Of a DNA stretch of 43,130 nt, positions 24,516 through 34,060 are shown one piece after another (the stretch's first letter is position 1; the number at the start of each line of letters is the position of its first letter). The position numbers and the translations under genes were made by a program. Source of the stretch: Sedimentisphaerales bacterium (GTDB lineage Bacteria > Planctomycetota > Phycisphaerae > Sedimentisphaerales > SG8-4). The DNA lies in NCBI GenBank assembly GCA_016928975.1, contig JAFGJR010000117.1, positions 1 through 43,130 of the forward strand, written 5' to 3'. Below the pieces are notes generated by a model. The model worked only from the letters and a program-made list of their open reading frames with translations. It did not search any database and was not told the DNA's origin.

Positions 24516-27173
24516 TCACCACCTCTTCTTGTCCGAGAGGTTGTCCCTCTCCCTCTCATATTGCAGGTAGGCTTGCCGGTAGGTGCTCGCCATGCGGGTG
24601 TCGTTGCGGCTCCGCGCGATCTGCTCCAGCCGCAACAGCGCCAGCCGGCCCGCCTCCAGCCGCAGATTGTAGCCGTCCTGTTTGAGATACGTCTTCTTGT
24701 TCTTGTCGAAGTCCTGGGCGTACCGCACACAGACCTCATCGATGCGCGGCACCAATTCCGGATACCGTCCTGCTACAACCAGCAGATCGATCATCGCCGC
24801 CGGCGAGTTCGTCGCCTCGAACGCCTTGATGATCAGCTCCAGCCCTTTCCTCCTCTGGTCGGGGTCCGCCAGTAGCAGGAGATTGTGACCGAGGGCCATG
24901 TTCGCCGAGTACTCGTCCGGATAGCCCGTCTGCCCGGTGAACACCCCCTCGTACAGTTTCCTGCCCTGCGGCGTCGTGATATCGACGAAGAGTTTCTGCT
25001 TGTCGTCAATGAAGACGATGGGCCACTCCTGATTCCTGTACTCCAGCCCCCTCACGAACGGCTTATCGAACTGATTCGCGGGCATCAGGACGACCCAAAC
25101 GTCCTCCCTCCGGAGTTGCTCGCTGATCCAGTTGCCGATCTCGATGTAGTCCTTGGAAGTCAGGTCCTGGTTGGTGATGACCGCCCGCCGGACGACGGGC
25201 CCTCCGGACATGATCTGGGTCCACAGGTCGAAGGCGCGGACGTTGTACGCCGCCTGTGCCCGGCCATCCATGAACAACCGCAGCGGAGTGCGCCCGGTGT
25301 TGGGGTCGGGCTCTTCGCCCCAGGCGATGAAGCCGCCTTCCGTCCAGTAGTTGAACATCTTGCCGCGAAGCTCATTCTGACAGATGAACTTCGAGGCCTC
25401 AAACGGCTTGGCGTCGGAGGCGGTCATCCGCATGAACACGGACGTCCTCCTCGAATCGGCCGGCCAGGCGTCGAGGTACACGTACTTGAACTTGAAGCCC
25501 CACCACAGCGCGAAGAAGACGACGAGCATGGCCCCACCGTAGATCACCGCGGAACGGACCTGTGCGGACATCGCGGGCACTTCCAGCCGCTTCGACGAGC
25601 GGGAGACAGCGATGGCGGCAACACCGCGAATCATCTGATGCACCAGCCAGGCCAGCACCGGACAGGCGGCAAATGCCGCGATCGGAATGAACCGTCGCGA
25701 CCGGATGGCCATGTAAACGGTCATCGCCGCAATGATCAGCATCGCCAGGTCCACCCTGGGCCACGCGTAGAGTTCCTCCGGGACCTTCAATCGTTTCCGG
25801 GTAGATTGTTCTGCGCGTCGAGCGATCCACACGAAAAGAACCACCCACGCGATCAGCAGCAGCCAGGCAAGGATGTACATCACCAGGAACGGCACAGCCG
25901 TACCGACAGGGTTCGACCAGTCGAAGGCCCGGTGCCACTCGTGCACATCCCGCCATCGTTCCGCATGCTTGCTGACGGAGATCTCGAACGTGTGCGTCAG
26001 GTTCGTCAGATGAAACGGATTGAAGACGACCATCGCCACGAACGCGACGGCGCCGGCCCCGATGACGTGAAGAATCGCTCGCGGCGGCATCACATGCACG
26101 ATTTTGTCCCGCAGGTGAGCCACGACCATGCCAAGAATCATGGCAAACGTGAACACGCCCAAGTAAGAGATTCTGGCGCCCCCGAAGTATTCCAGCAGCG
26201 CATCTTTCTCGCGGCCGCCCAGCTCGATCGGTATCGCCGGGAAGAACCGCGTGAGGAACAGCAGAAACAGGACACAGGATACCGCCATATGAAAGACGAC
26301 AAGCCCGCTGTCACTGACCTGCTTGTGTCGAGACAGCGCAATGCTGCCCGCCACGGTCAGCAGCAGCAGGTAGAACGCCCAGTCGTGCGAGACGGCAACA
26401 GGCTTGAGGTACTCGTGGTGAAGGAACCGATTGGCCATGCCGTAGAGGGCCAACCACAGGAGGATGTTGTAGGCCGCCACGGTCCATCGCTTCGGCAGGT
26501 TCATGATCGCGTGCCAGATGACGAACGGCACAAGCATGAGGAACGCATAGATGTAGCCGCCATGGACGTTCGACCAGAAGACAACCAGAGGCACAAGCAG
26601 CCAGATGTACAGCTTGTTTCTGTAACTGGCCAGGGCGATGACCAGCGAGAAGACGGCGACCAGCAAGTTCGAGAAGCCGGCCGGCCGAACGTCGAAGAAC
26701 GACCGGCCGATAAACAGGGAGAAACACACGAAGACGACCGCCACGGCCCGATTCACGCCGTAAATGCGAGTCGTGAAGTACAGGCAGACGGCGGCCAAGA
26801 TGTAAAGCGAGAATTTCCACAGGACGAGCGCGTCAAAGTACGGCTGCTGCTCGGAGCCCAGCGTGGTCGTGAGCCAATAGAACATGACGTGAGTGAGCCA
26901 GTTCTGGTTGACCCAGCCGGTGGGATGCCAGTATCGGACCGTCTTGAGGCCGACCGTGTTCGTGATCGCCTGCGCCCATTTCGGCCACGTCTTCACCTCT
27001 TCGGGTGTCGGTCCGGCCTTGTGCGAGTTCGCGCTGAACGGCTCCACCGTGTCCACGCCGTGATGGAGAAAATGCCGCCCGCACGCCATCGCTACCCACG
27101 TATCGCCTGCCGCGACCATATGCGTGCAGGAATGCAACGCAAAAACCAGCATCGCCGTCCAGCCGATAATCAT
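24516..27173 (-). CDS. Polytopic membrane protein, GT-C glycosyltransferase-like
   Basis: 885 residues: about 14 hydrophobic helices in the first ~600, then a soluble ~280-residue tail. The first loop after helix 1 has 'AAGDTWVAMACGRHFLHHG' and 'WVNQNWLTHVMFYW', where GT-C enzymes carry acidic catalytic residues. Just after the last helix, 'EGGFIAWG...PLRLFMDGRA' resembles a motif of planctomycete GT-C-like proteins. The C-terminal ~130 residues look helical, perhaps TPR-like (KAFEATNSPAAMIDLL). It likely transfers a sugar from a polyprenyl-phosphate donor to an acceptor outside the cytoplasm; this is inferred from fold and operon. No ribosome binding site is well placed (GGGAGG is 17 bases upstream). 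A promoter lies at 27293-27321. Confidence 0.75.
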   Translation of the reverse strand: MIIGWTAMLVFALHSCTHMVAAGDTWVAMACGRHFLHHGVDTVEPFSANSHKAGPTPEEVKTWPKWAQAITNTVGLKTVRYWHPTGWVNQNWLTHVMFYWLTTTLGSEQQPYFDALVLWKFSLYILAAVCLYFTTRIYGVNRAVAVVFVCFSLFIGRSFFDVRPAGFSNLLVAVFSLVIALASYRNKLYIWLLVPLVVFWSNVHGGYIYAFLMLVPFVIWHAIMNLPKRWTVAAYNILLWLALYGMANRFLHHEYLKPVAVSHDWAFYLLLLTVAGSIALSRHKQVSDSGLVVFHMAVSCVLFLLFLTRFFPAIPIELGGREKDALLEYFGGARISYLGVFTFAMILGMVVAHLRDKIVHVMPPRAILHVIGAGAVAFVAMVVFNPFHLTNLTHTFEISVSKHAERWRDVHEWHRAFDWSNPVGTAVPFLVMYILAWLLLIAWVVLFVWIARRAEQSTRKRLKVPEELYAWPRVDLAMLIIAAMTVYMAIRSRRFIPIAAFAACPVLAWLVHQMIRGVAAIAVSRSSKRLEVPAMSAQVRSAVIYGGAMLVVFFALWWGFKFKYVYLDAWPADSRRTSVFMRMTASDAKPFEASKFICQNELRGKMFNYWTEGGFIAWGEEPDPNTGRTPLRLFMDGRAQAAYNVRAFDLWTQIMSGGPVVRRAVITNQDLTSKDYIEIGNWISEQLRREDVWVVLMPANQFDKPFVRGLEYRNQEWPIVFIDDKQKLFVDITTPQGRKLYEGVFTGQTGYPDEYSANMALGHNLLLLADPDQRRKGLELIIKAFEATNSPAAMIDLLVVAGRYPELVPRIDEVCVRYAQDFDKNKKTYLKQDGYNLRLEAGRLALLRLEQIARSRNDTRMASTYRQAYLQYERERDNLSDKKRW

Positions 27174-27292
27174 CGGCCAGCCGGCGAATGCCTCCCGGCT
27201 CTCAGGTCCGAGAAGAATCCCCTCAGTATTGTCAGCGCGTTTCGGCTCGATGCGAAAACCTCAAGTCATGCCGTAACCACAACGATGAGACA

Positions 27293-27321
27293 ACAATACG
27301 CCTGCTCTTCTATATCGTCAA
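27293..27321 (-). promoter_or_regulatory. Probable promoter of the GT-C/GT2/amidoligase-like operon
   Basis: On the minus strand TTGACG (27316-27321) and TATTGT (27293-27298) are 17 bases apart, matching the sigma-70 consensus at 5/6 and 4/6. A start near 27286 would give a leader of about 110 bases. The rest of the 275-base gap (27174-27448) shows nothing else I can support. Confidence 0.4.
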
Positions 27322-27448
27322 GAACCTCTTTTTTGTTCAGCCGTAGGCGCGGTGGAAGGCAGGTTGCCACAGATGTTCCCTGTTATTGACGTTCAGGAAA
27401 CCAGTTTGTATCGCCGGGTGGCAGCGGAAATCGCGAGGATGATCCAGC

Positions 27449-28888
27449 TCACGACTCGGGCGATGTCGCCTCGGGCGAGGAGTCACCGCCTCCGCCGAGC
27501 GCCGCGTACAGTCGGACCTGACTGACGAGTCTGGCCAGGCGAAGCGAGACAAGCCCCTGCTGCGCGGCATAGAGGGAGCGCTGCGCATCCAGGACGCTCA
27601 AATAGCTGTCCACTCCCTGTTCATAGCGGGCATCGGATAAGCGGTAGGTTTCCGCGACAGCATTGACCAGGGATTCCTGGGCTGCCACCTGCTCGTCCAC
27701 GGTGCCGCGCAGAGCAAGGGCATCGGCCACGTCTTTGAAGGCGTTCTGAATCGCCCGCTCATACTGGGCCACGGCCATTTCCCGTTGCACCTTGGTGACC
27801 TTGAGCGCGAGCCATGCACGCGGATCAAAGATCGGCATGGCAATCTGCGCCCCGTAGTTCCAGGTACCCGACCCGGATTGGAAGAGCCCCGACAGCTCGG
27901 CGCTTGCGGTGCCGACGCCGGCAGTCAGGGAAATATGAGGGAAGAGGGTCGCCCGGGCCGCGCCGATATCGGCGTAGGCCGCTCGAAGCAGGTTCTCGGC
28001 CTCCAGAATATCCGGGCGGCACAGAAGAACTTCAGACGACACGCCGGCAGAGACCTCTTTCGGAGCAGTCACACCGCTCAATCCTGCCGGTGAGAGCTCG
28101 CCTGGCACCGGACCGCCAAGCAGAATGCTCAGCGTGTTCTCGTCCTGCGCTACCCGTTGTGCAAATCGAGCGACATCTCCACGGGCGGCATCCACTTGCG
28201 TCTGCACGCGATAGAGGTCCAGTTCCGGCGAGAGTCCAAGATCATAGCGCCGTTTGACCAGACGGTACACATCCTGCTGAGTCGAAAGGGTGCTTTGGGC
28301 CAGGGCCAAGCCCTCCCGATCGGCGGCAAGGACCAGATAGGCATTGGCCACAGACGACACCAGCAGGATTTGTGCGCCGCGGCGGCCCTGCTCCGTCGCC
28401 AGATATTCCTGGAGTGCCCGCTCTTCCAGGCTACGGATGCGTCCGAAGAAGTCGATTTCCCAGGCGAGGATGCCGAGATTGACGCTGTACTGCTCCACGG
28501 TCGCCCGTTCTCCCGTCGCGGAAAGGTCGGCGGGCAAGCGTTGCCGGGTTCCGACGGCAGTGGCATCAACGGCGGGCAACAGTGCGGCCCGCTGGATGCC
28601 GTACATCGCCCGTGCTCGTTTCACGCTCAAGGCGGCCAGCCGCAGATCACGATTGTCTTGCAGGGCCGTCTCAATGAGTCTCTGAAGCTTCTCATCGGAG
28701 AAGAACTCCTGCCACGTCAACTCTGGGGCTTGTGGAACGCCCGTCATGGTCCGGGTGCCCGAGTATGCTGCGCCCTGTGGCCACTCGGCAGGCACAGGAG
28801 CTTCCGGCCGCGTGTACTTCGGAGCCAGAGTACAGCCGCTCAGGACGATGCCCATTCCACAAATGAGAAGAGAAATGCTCTTATTCAT
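27449..28888 (-). CDS. Outer-membrane efflux lipoprotein, NodT/OprM family
   Basis: 479 residues. It forms the outer-membrane exit channel of the RND pump. The chosen ATG 28888 gives a lipoprotein signal, MNKSISLLICGMGIVLSGC, with GGAAG eight bases upstream. The frame is open to 28954, but that extension lacks signal features and lies inside the pump gene. After Cys19 comes 'TLAPKYTRPEAPVPAEW', the standard NodT start. Two OEP repeats follow, with long helices such as 'LDLYRVQTQVDAARGDVARF' and 'RYEQGVDSYLSVLDAQRSLY'. Its ATG overlaps the last eight bases of the pump gene, so translation is probably coupled. It is the last gene of the efflux operon. Confidence 0.95.
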   Translation of the reverse strand: MNKSISLLICGMGIVLSGCTLAPKYTRPEAPVPAEWPQGAAYSGTRTMTGVPQAPELTWQEFFSDEKLQRLIETALQDNRDLRLAALSVKRARAMYGIQRAALLPAVDATAVGTRQRLPADLSATGERATVEQYSVNLGILAWEIDFFGRIRSLEERALQEYLATEQGRRGAQILLVSSVANAYLVLAADREGLALAQSTLSTQQDVYRLVKRRYDLGLSPELDLYRVQTQVDAARGDVARFAQRVAQDENTLSILLGGPVPGELSPAGLSGVTAPKEVSAGVSSEVLLCRPDILEAENLLRAAYADIGAARATLFPHISLTAGVGTASAELSGLFQSGSGTWNYGAQIAMPIFDPRAWLALKVTKVQREMAVAQYERAIQNAFKDVADALALRGTVDEQVAAQESLVNAVAETYRLSDARYEQGVDSYLSVLDAQRSLYAAQQGLVSLRLARLVSQVRLYAALGGGGDSSPEATSPES

Positions 28889-31800
28889 CTTGTCGACTTC
28901 CCAATTGATTGGATGCAACGACGGAAGCACTTGTGGGTGCTCTGCGCTTGCCAAAGTTCTTCTGGATCAACACATAGAACAACGGAGCGAAGATAGTCAC
29001 GAGGAAGGTGGAGGTAATCACGCCACCCAGCACCGCCGTGCCGATGGCTTTTTGTGCCCCGGCGCCCGCGCCGTTGGCGAAAGCCAGCGGCAGAACGCCA
29101 AACCCGAAGGCCAGCGAGGTCATCACGATGGGCCGCAACCTGAGCCTTGCTCCTTCCAGGGTCGCCTCAATCAGACCCATTCCCTGCTCCAATCGCGCCT
29201 TGGCAAACTGAACGATCAAGATCGCGTTCTTGGTGGTCAAGCCCAGCGTGGTCAGCAGTCCGATCTGGAAATAGACGTCGTTGGGCAAGCCCCGCCAAGT
29301 CGAAGCGAGCACGCCGCCGATGACCCCCAGGGGCAGGGCCAACAGGATGGAGATAGGGATCGGCCAGCTCTCGTACAGGGCCGCCAGGCACAGGAAGATC
29401 ACGAGGATGGAGAAGGCGTACAGGAGACCCGTCTGGGAGCCGGCCTGGCGCTCCTGATAGGAAAGACCGGTCCAGTCTGAGCCGATCCCCTGGGGCAGCT
29501 TCCTCACAAATCCCTCCATTGCGGCCATGGCTTCGCCGGAGCTTCTGCCCTGACTGGCCTCCCCCAGGATGTTCAGGGACGGGAAGCCATTGAACCGCTC
29601 CAGCTTCGGAGAGCCGCTGGTCCAGTGACCGGAGGCAAAGGCGGAATAGGGCACCATCTTGCCCGCGTTGTTGCGCACGTACAGCTTGTCCAAACCGGCC
29701 GGCAACATGCGATAGGGAGCATCAGCCTGGACATAAACTCGTTTGACGCGACCACCCTGGATGAAGTCGTTGACGTAGGCGGAGCCAAAAGCCGCAGAGA
29801 TCGTGCTGTGGATCGAGGTGATGGGCAGTCCCAGTGCACCGGCTTTGTCCCAATCGACGTCGATTCGATATTGTGGCACGTCTTCCAGGCCGTTGGGCCG
29901 GACCTTTGTCAGGACCGGGTCCTGCATTGCCATGCCGAGGAGTTGGTTGCGGGCCGCCATCAAGCTGGCGTGGCCCAGGCCCCCGCGGTCCAGCAGTTGA
30001 AAATCAAAGCCCTTGGACATGCCCAGCTCGACGACCGCAGGTGGCGCGAAGGCAAAGACCATGGCGTTGCGGATCTGGGAGAAGGCCCCCATGGCCCTTC
30101 CGGCCAGGGCCGTGACCCTCATCTCGGGCCGACCTCGAAGCTCCCAATCTTTGAGCCGGACGAAAGCCATGCCCGCGTTCTGTCCCCTTCCAGCGAAGTT
30201 CGCACCTGCCACTGTCATGACCGATTCCACCACGTCCTTCTCATGCTCCAGGAAGTGGTTCTTGACCCCCTCCATGATCTGCTCGGTCTGCTCCAGAGTC
30301 GAGTTCGCGGGCAGCATGACCTGCACCATCAGAACTCCCTGGTCTTCGTCCGGGAGATACGCTGTGGGCATCTTCCGGAAGAGATACGCCATCGCTCCCA
30401 CGATCACCATGAAGATCAGCACGTAGCGGACCTTGTGAGCGAGCGACCGGCCTACGAGCTTCAAGTACAGGTCTCTGGACCAGAAGAAGAGCCGATCAAA
30501 CCAGCGGAAGAACGGCCGCAAAAGCCAGATGCCCCCTTCCGCCGGCTCATGCCCCTTGGGAACCGCCTTGAGCAGCGAGGCACACAGCACCGGCGTCAGG
30601 ATCAGGGCCACCAGCACCGAAAGAAGCATCGAGGCGATCATCGTCACGGAGAATTGGCGGTAAATGACTCCCGTGGACCCCGCGAAAAACGCCATCGGGC
30701 CGAACACTGCCGACAGCACGAGGCCAACGCCGATCAGCGCGCTGGTGATCTGGTCCATGCTCTTGCGTGTGGCCTCTTTGGGTGGGATCCCTTCCTCGCT
30801 CATGATGCGTTCCACATTTTCCACGACCACGATGGCATCGTCGACCAGGAGGCCGATGGCCAGGACCATGGCGAACATGGTCAGCATATTGATCGAGAAC
30901 CCGAAGAGCCCCAGCACGGCAAAGGTCCCCAGGATCACCACCGGCACGGCGATGGTCGGGATCAGGGTGGCGCGCATGTTGCCCATGAACAGATACATCA
31001 CCAGGAAGACCAGGAAGATCGCCTCGAAGAGGGTCTTGACCACCTCTTCGATGGCCACCTTGACGAACGGCGTGGTGTCAAAGGGATACACGATCCGCAT
31101 GCCGGCAGGGAAGAACTCGCTCATCTCCGCCATCTTGGCGCGGATGTTGTTCGCCGTCTCCAGGGCGTTGGCCCCGGCCGCCTGGCGAACCGCCAGGATG
31201 GCGGAAGGCTTGCCGTTGTAGTAGGCTTGCATATCATAGGACTCGGTGCCCAGCTCTGTGCGTCCCACGTCCGCGACCCGCACGATGGAGCCGTCCCGGT
31301 TGGTGCGCAGGGGAATCGACGCAAACTCATCGGGCGTCTTGAGCAGGCTCTGGACGATGATCGCCGCATTGAGACGCTGGCCGTCCACCGCCGGGGCACC
31401 GCCGAACTGGCCTGCCGACACCTCCACGTTGTAGGCCCGGACACCCGCAACGACATCCGCGATCGTCATCTGGTATTCCGTCAGCTTGTCCGGGTCCAGC
31501 CAGACTCGCATGGCATACTGGCTCCCGAAGACCTCCACCTCCCCCACGCCTGGCACACGCGAAAGGACCTTCTCGATGTTGGATTGGGCATAGTCGCGCA
31601 GGTCATCTCCATCCAGGCTCCGGTCTTCAGAGATCAGACCCACCATCAACAGGTAGTTTCGTGTGGACTTGGATACGCGGATGCCCGATCGCTGGACCAC
31701 TTCCGGCAGGCTGGCCATGGCCAGTTGCAGCTTGTTCTGCACCTGTGCCCAGGCCAGGTCCGGGTCGGTCCCCGGGGCAAAGGTCAGCTCGACGCGGGAT

Positions 31801-32063
31801 GAGCCGGACGAGTCGCTCGTCGCGGACAGATACAGCATCTTGTCGAAGCCGGTCATCTTCTGCTCGATGATCTGCGTGACGCTGTTTTCCACCGTTTCCG
31901 CCGAGGCGCCCGGATAAAAGGCGCTGATGGCAATGGACGGCGGCGCGATGGGCGGATACTGCGAGATAGGCAGATTGTAGATCGCCAGGCCACCGGCCAC
32001 CATCAAAACGATGGCGATAACCCACGCAAAGACCGGACGCTCCAGAAAGAATCTCGATAGCAT
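28881..32063 (-). CDS. RND multidrug efflux pump, HAE1 (AcrB/MexB) family
   Basis: 1060 residues, normal length. This inner-membrane proton antiporter captures drugs from the periplasm. It starts MLSRFFLERPVFAWVIAIVL, the usual first helix. The proton-relay aspartates sit at 408-409 in 'GLLVDDAIVVVENVERIM', equivalent to AcrB Asp407/408. Other family marks: 'LPISQYPPIAPPSI', 'PGASAETVENSVTQIIEQKM', 'KGFDFQLLDRGGLGHASL', and the duplicated second half with 'NAILIVQFAKARLEQGMGLIEA'. It is 12 bases downstream of the adaptor gene and overlaps the channel gene. Substrates cannot be inferred from the sequence alone. Confidence 0.97.
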   Translation of the reverse strand: MLSRFFLERPVFAWVIAIVLMVAGGLAIYNLPISQYPPIAPPSIAISAFYPGASAETVENSVTQIIEQKMTGFDKMLYLSATSDSSGSSRVELTFAPGTDPDLAWAQVQNKLQLAMASLPEVVQRSGIRVSKSTRNYLLMVGLISEDRSLDGDDLRDYAQSNIEKVLSRVPGVGEVEVFGSQYAMRVWLDPDKLTEYQMTIADVVAGVRAYNVEVSAGQFGGAPAVDGQRLNAAIIVQSLLKTPDEFASIPLRTNRDGSIVRVADVGRTELGTESYDMQAYYNGKPSAILAVRQAAGANALETANNIRAKMAEMSEFFPAGMRIVYPFDTTPFVKVAIEEVVKTLFEAIFLVFLVMYLFMGNMRATLIPTIAVPVVILGTFAVLGLFGFSINMLTMFAMVLAIGLLVDDAIVVVENVERIMSEEGIPPKEATRKSMDQITSALIGVGLVLSAVFGPMAFFAGSTGVIYRQFSVTMIASMLLSVLVALILTPVLCASLLKAVPKGHEPAEGGIWLLRPFFRWFDRLFFWSRDLYLKLVGRSLAHKVRYVLIFMVIVGAMAYLFRKMPTAYLPDEDQGVLMVQVMLPANSTLEQTEQIMEGVKNHFLEHEKDVVESVMTVAGANFAGRGQNAGMAFVRLKDWELRGRPEMRVTALAGRAMGAFSQIRNAMVFAFAPPAVVELGMSKGFDFQLLDRGGLGHASLMAARNQLLGMAMQDPVLTKVRPNGLEDVPQYRIDVDWDKAGALGLPITSIHSTISAAFGSAYVNDFIQGGRVKRVYVQADAPYRMLPAGLDKLYVRNNAGKMVPYSAFASGHWTSGSPKLERFNGFPSLNILGEASQGRSSGEAMAAMEGFVRKLPQGIGSDWTGLSYQERQAGSQTGLLYAFSILVIFLCLAALYESWPIPISILLALPLGVIGGVLASTWRGLPNDVYFQIGLLTTLGLTTKNAILIVQFAKARLEQGMGLIEATLEGARLRLRPIVMTSLAFGFGVLPLAFANGAGAGAQKAIGTAVLGGVITSTFLVTIFAPLFYVLIQKNFGKRRAPTSASVVASNQLGSRQDE

Positions 32064-32075
32064 TAGGTACCTCCG

Positions 32076-33269
32076 TCAGTTCGACCTGGCGTCCGCCGGT
32101 TTCGAGCCCTCTTTGCGGACGGCATCGAGAGGAACCACTTTCACGGCGGCACCGGGCCTGACTCTCTGAGTCCCCTCAACGATCACACGATCGCCGGATG
32201 TGAGACCGGAGGAAACGAGCCATTTGTCGCCGATGGCACGATCAATCGTGAGCATCCGCGGCTGGACCTTGTCGTCGGCACCCACGATCAGTGCGACGGG
32301 ATTGCCCTTGAGGTCGCGTGACACGGCCTGCTGGGAAACGAGGATCGCCTGCTCGGAGACACCTTCCTTCACCACGGCCCGAACGAACATGCCTGGCAGA
32401 AGAACTCCCTGGGGATTCGGAAAGACAATCCGCAGGATGAACGATCCAGTCGTCGGGTCCACTGTGACCTCGCGAAACTGGAGCGTTCCTTCCAACGAAT
32501 ACTGGGTGTCGTCTTCCAGGATAAGCTGAGCCTTGTTCTGGCCTGTTCCGTCCCGATTGAGCTCTCCATCCTCCAGGCGGCGGTTCAGTCGCAACAATTC
32601 ACTCGTCGATTGAGGCACGTCGACGTAAATGGGGTCCAGTTGCTGAATAGTCGCCAGGGGCACCGGCTGATAGGCCGTTACCAGGGCGCCATCGGTCACA
32701 TTAGACCTGCCGATGCGCCCGGAGATCGGTGCCGTGACTCGAGTATATCCCAAATTGATACGGGCCGTCTCGACCATCGCCCTCCAGTACTGAATATCGG
32801 CTTCCGCCTGATTCAGCGCGCTTGCGGCGTCGTCGTAGTCCTGCTGACTGACCGCCTTGTCGCCGAGCAACCCCTTGTATCGCTCGACCCGGGAACGGAT
32901 CGAAGGCAGACTGGCCTGCGACCTGCCGAGAGCCGCCTCTGCCGTGCCAAGCGCCGCCTGGAAAGGAGCGGGGTCGATCTGATAGAGTACATCGCCTGCC
33001 TTGACATCGGAGCCTTCCGTGAACAGACGCTTCTGTATGAGACCATTGACCTGGGGTCGGATCTCCGCGATCAAATAGGCGGACGTACGACCGGGAAGCT
33101 CCGTGGTCAGCACGACTTGCTGTGGCTGGACTGTCACTGCGGCCACTTCCGGCGTGGGGGATGGTGGCGGCGCTTGTGGCTGACGGTCGCAGCCGCCTGG
33201 GAGAAGACCACCCGGCACAACTGTCCAGAACAGGATCCACCTTGCCATGACTCTTGCACGCAACCGCAT
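32076..33269 (-). CDS. RND efflux periplasmic adaptor, MFP (AcrA/MexA) family
   Basis: 397 residues from ATG 33269, which has GGAG eight bases upstream; the frame is open to 33356 but would then overlap the tetR 3' end. The N-terminal signal 'ARWILFWTVVPGGLLPGGC' is lipoprotein-like, so the protein is probably lipid-anchored. The lipoyl/hairpin part includes 'VNGLIQKRLFTEGSDVKAGDVLYQIDP', coiled-coil arms rich in Ala/Glu ('FQAALGTAEAALGRSQASL', 'YDDAASALNQAEADIQYW'), 'LGYTRVTAPISGRIG' and the beta-barrel 'GSFILRIVFPNPQGVLLPGM'. It bridges pump and channel. Order in the operon: tetR, adaptor, pump, channel. Confidence 0.95.
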   Translation of the reverse strand: MRLRARVMARWILFWTVVPGGLLPGGCDRQPQAPPPSPTPEVAAVTVQPQQVVLTTELPGRTSAYLIAEIRPQVNGLIQKRLFTEGSDVKAGDVLYQIDPAPFQAALGTAEAALGRSQASLPSIRSRVERYKGLLGDKAVSQQDYDDAASALNQAEADIQYWRAMVETARINLGYTRVTAPISGRIGRSNVTDGALVTAYQPVPLATIQQLDPIYVDVPQSTSELLRLNRRLEDGELNRDGTGQNKAQLILEDDTQYSLEGTLQFREVTVDPTTGSFILRIVFPNPQGVLLPGMFVRAVVKEGVSEQAILVSQQAVSRDLKGNPVALIVGADDKVQPRMLTIDRAIGDKWLVSSGLTSGDRVIVEGTQRVRPGAAVKVVPLDAVRKEGSKPADARSN

Positions 33270-33345
33270 CAGAAATCTCCAATAAAATCGACGTTGACAA
33301 ACGTCAGGAATACTCGAGAACGGCGCCCTGAAACGCCGAGGAATC

Positions 33346-34005
33346 TCATCCGTCATCCCTGTCTCCCGAAGATCTCAGCAGCCCTCTGAAGAAGACGGCC
33401 TTGACCTTCTCCAGGTCCGCTCGCAGATCCCGTGCCTGGGCGTCGGCCAGCACCATCGACTCCAGCGTGCCACAAAGGCATTTGGCCGCGATGACCGCGT
33501 CGATGTCATTGAACAATCCCTTGCGGATGCCCGCTGCAATCACGTCCGAGAGCCTGGAGGTCAGCCGCTCGTCCATTTCTCTCTTTTTCGCCTCCACCTT
33601 CGGTCCCCGCAGGTACCGCCCACGGTTCTCGAGCAGGTACAGGCGGATAGCGACGGCCTGCTCCACGGCGATCCGCTCGTGCGCTGCAATGAACCGAGCC
33701 ACCTTCTCTCGCTCGTCTCCGGGACCTTGCAGGGCAGGCAGAATCACGGCCAGACTCTCCTCCGCACAGGCGACCAGTAACTCGAAGAACAGGTCCTCCT
33801 TGCTGGAAAAGAAATTGTACAGCGTCCCTGTGCCAAACTCAGCCGCCGCCGCAATGTCGTGCATCGAGACATTGTGGAATCCGTTCTGCGCGAACAGCTC
33901 CAGCGCCGCGGACAGGATTTCCTGCCGATGCCGCTGACGCTCCCGTCTCCTTCGCGATGACTGTGCTTTGGATGCCACAGGAATCCTTATGCTCTGACCC
34001 ACCAC
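33346..34005 (-). CDS. TetR/AcrR-family repressor of the efflux operon
   Basis: 219 residues from a GTG at 34005; the GTG just before it (34008) is also possible. The N-terminal helix-turn-helix is 'ILSAALELFAQNGFHNVSMHDIAAAAEFGTGTLYNFFSSKEDLFFELL' in shortened form: ILSAALELFAQNGFHNVS (from residue 30) then the recognition helix GTGTLYNFFSSKEDLF (about 58-73). The C-terminal ligand domain is variable. It is the first gene of the operon, 76 bases before the adaptor, and its promoter contains palindromes that could be its operator (34039-34060). It probably represses the operon until a pump substrate binds. Confidence 0.93.
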   Translation of the reverse strand: MVGQSIRIPVASKAQSSRRRRERQRHRQEILSAALELFAQNGFHNVSMHDIAAAAEFGTGTLYNFFSSKEDLFFELLVACAEESLAVILPALQGPGDEREKVARFIAAHERIAVEQAVAIRLYLLENRGRYLRGPKVEAKKREMDERLTSRLSDVIAAGIRKGLFNDIDAVIAAKCLCGTLESMVLADAQARDLRADLEKVKAVFFRGLLRSSGDRDDG

Positions 34006-34038
34006 AACTGAACATCTCTTCGCGTTACTGACGCACGA

Positions 34039-34060
34039 TTCATATTATGAACGCCCGTTC
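34039..34060. promoter_or_regulatory. Two overlapping palindromes, likely TetR operator
   Basis: TTCATATTATGAA (34039-34051; 6-bp arms, one central base) and GAACGCCCGTTC (34049-34060; 5-bp arms, two central bases) lie over the -10 box and the spacer of the tetR promoter. The position suits a repressor blocking RNA polymerase; binding is inferred. Confidence 0.45.

Noticed and set aside
27322..27345. GAACC and GGTTC pairing near a run of T as an efflux-operon terminator
   Set aside because: It lies upstream of the GT-C operon promoter, more than 100 bases from the channel gene stop; the stem is about five bases, with the T-run in the loop.
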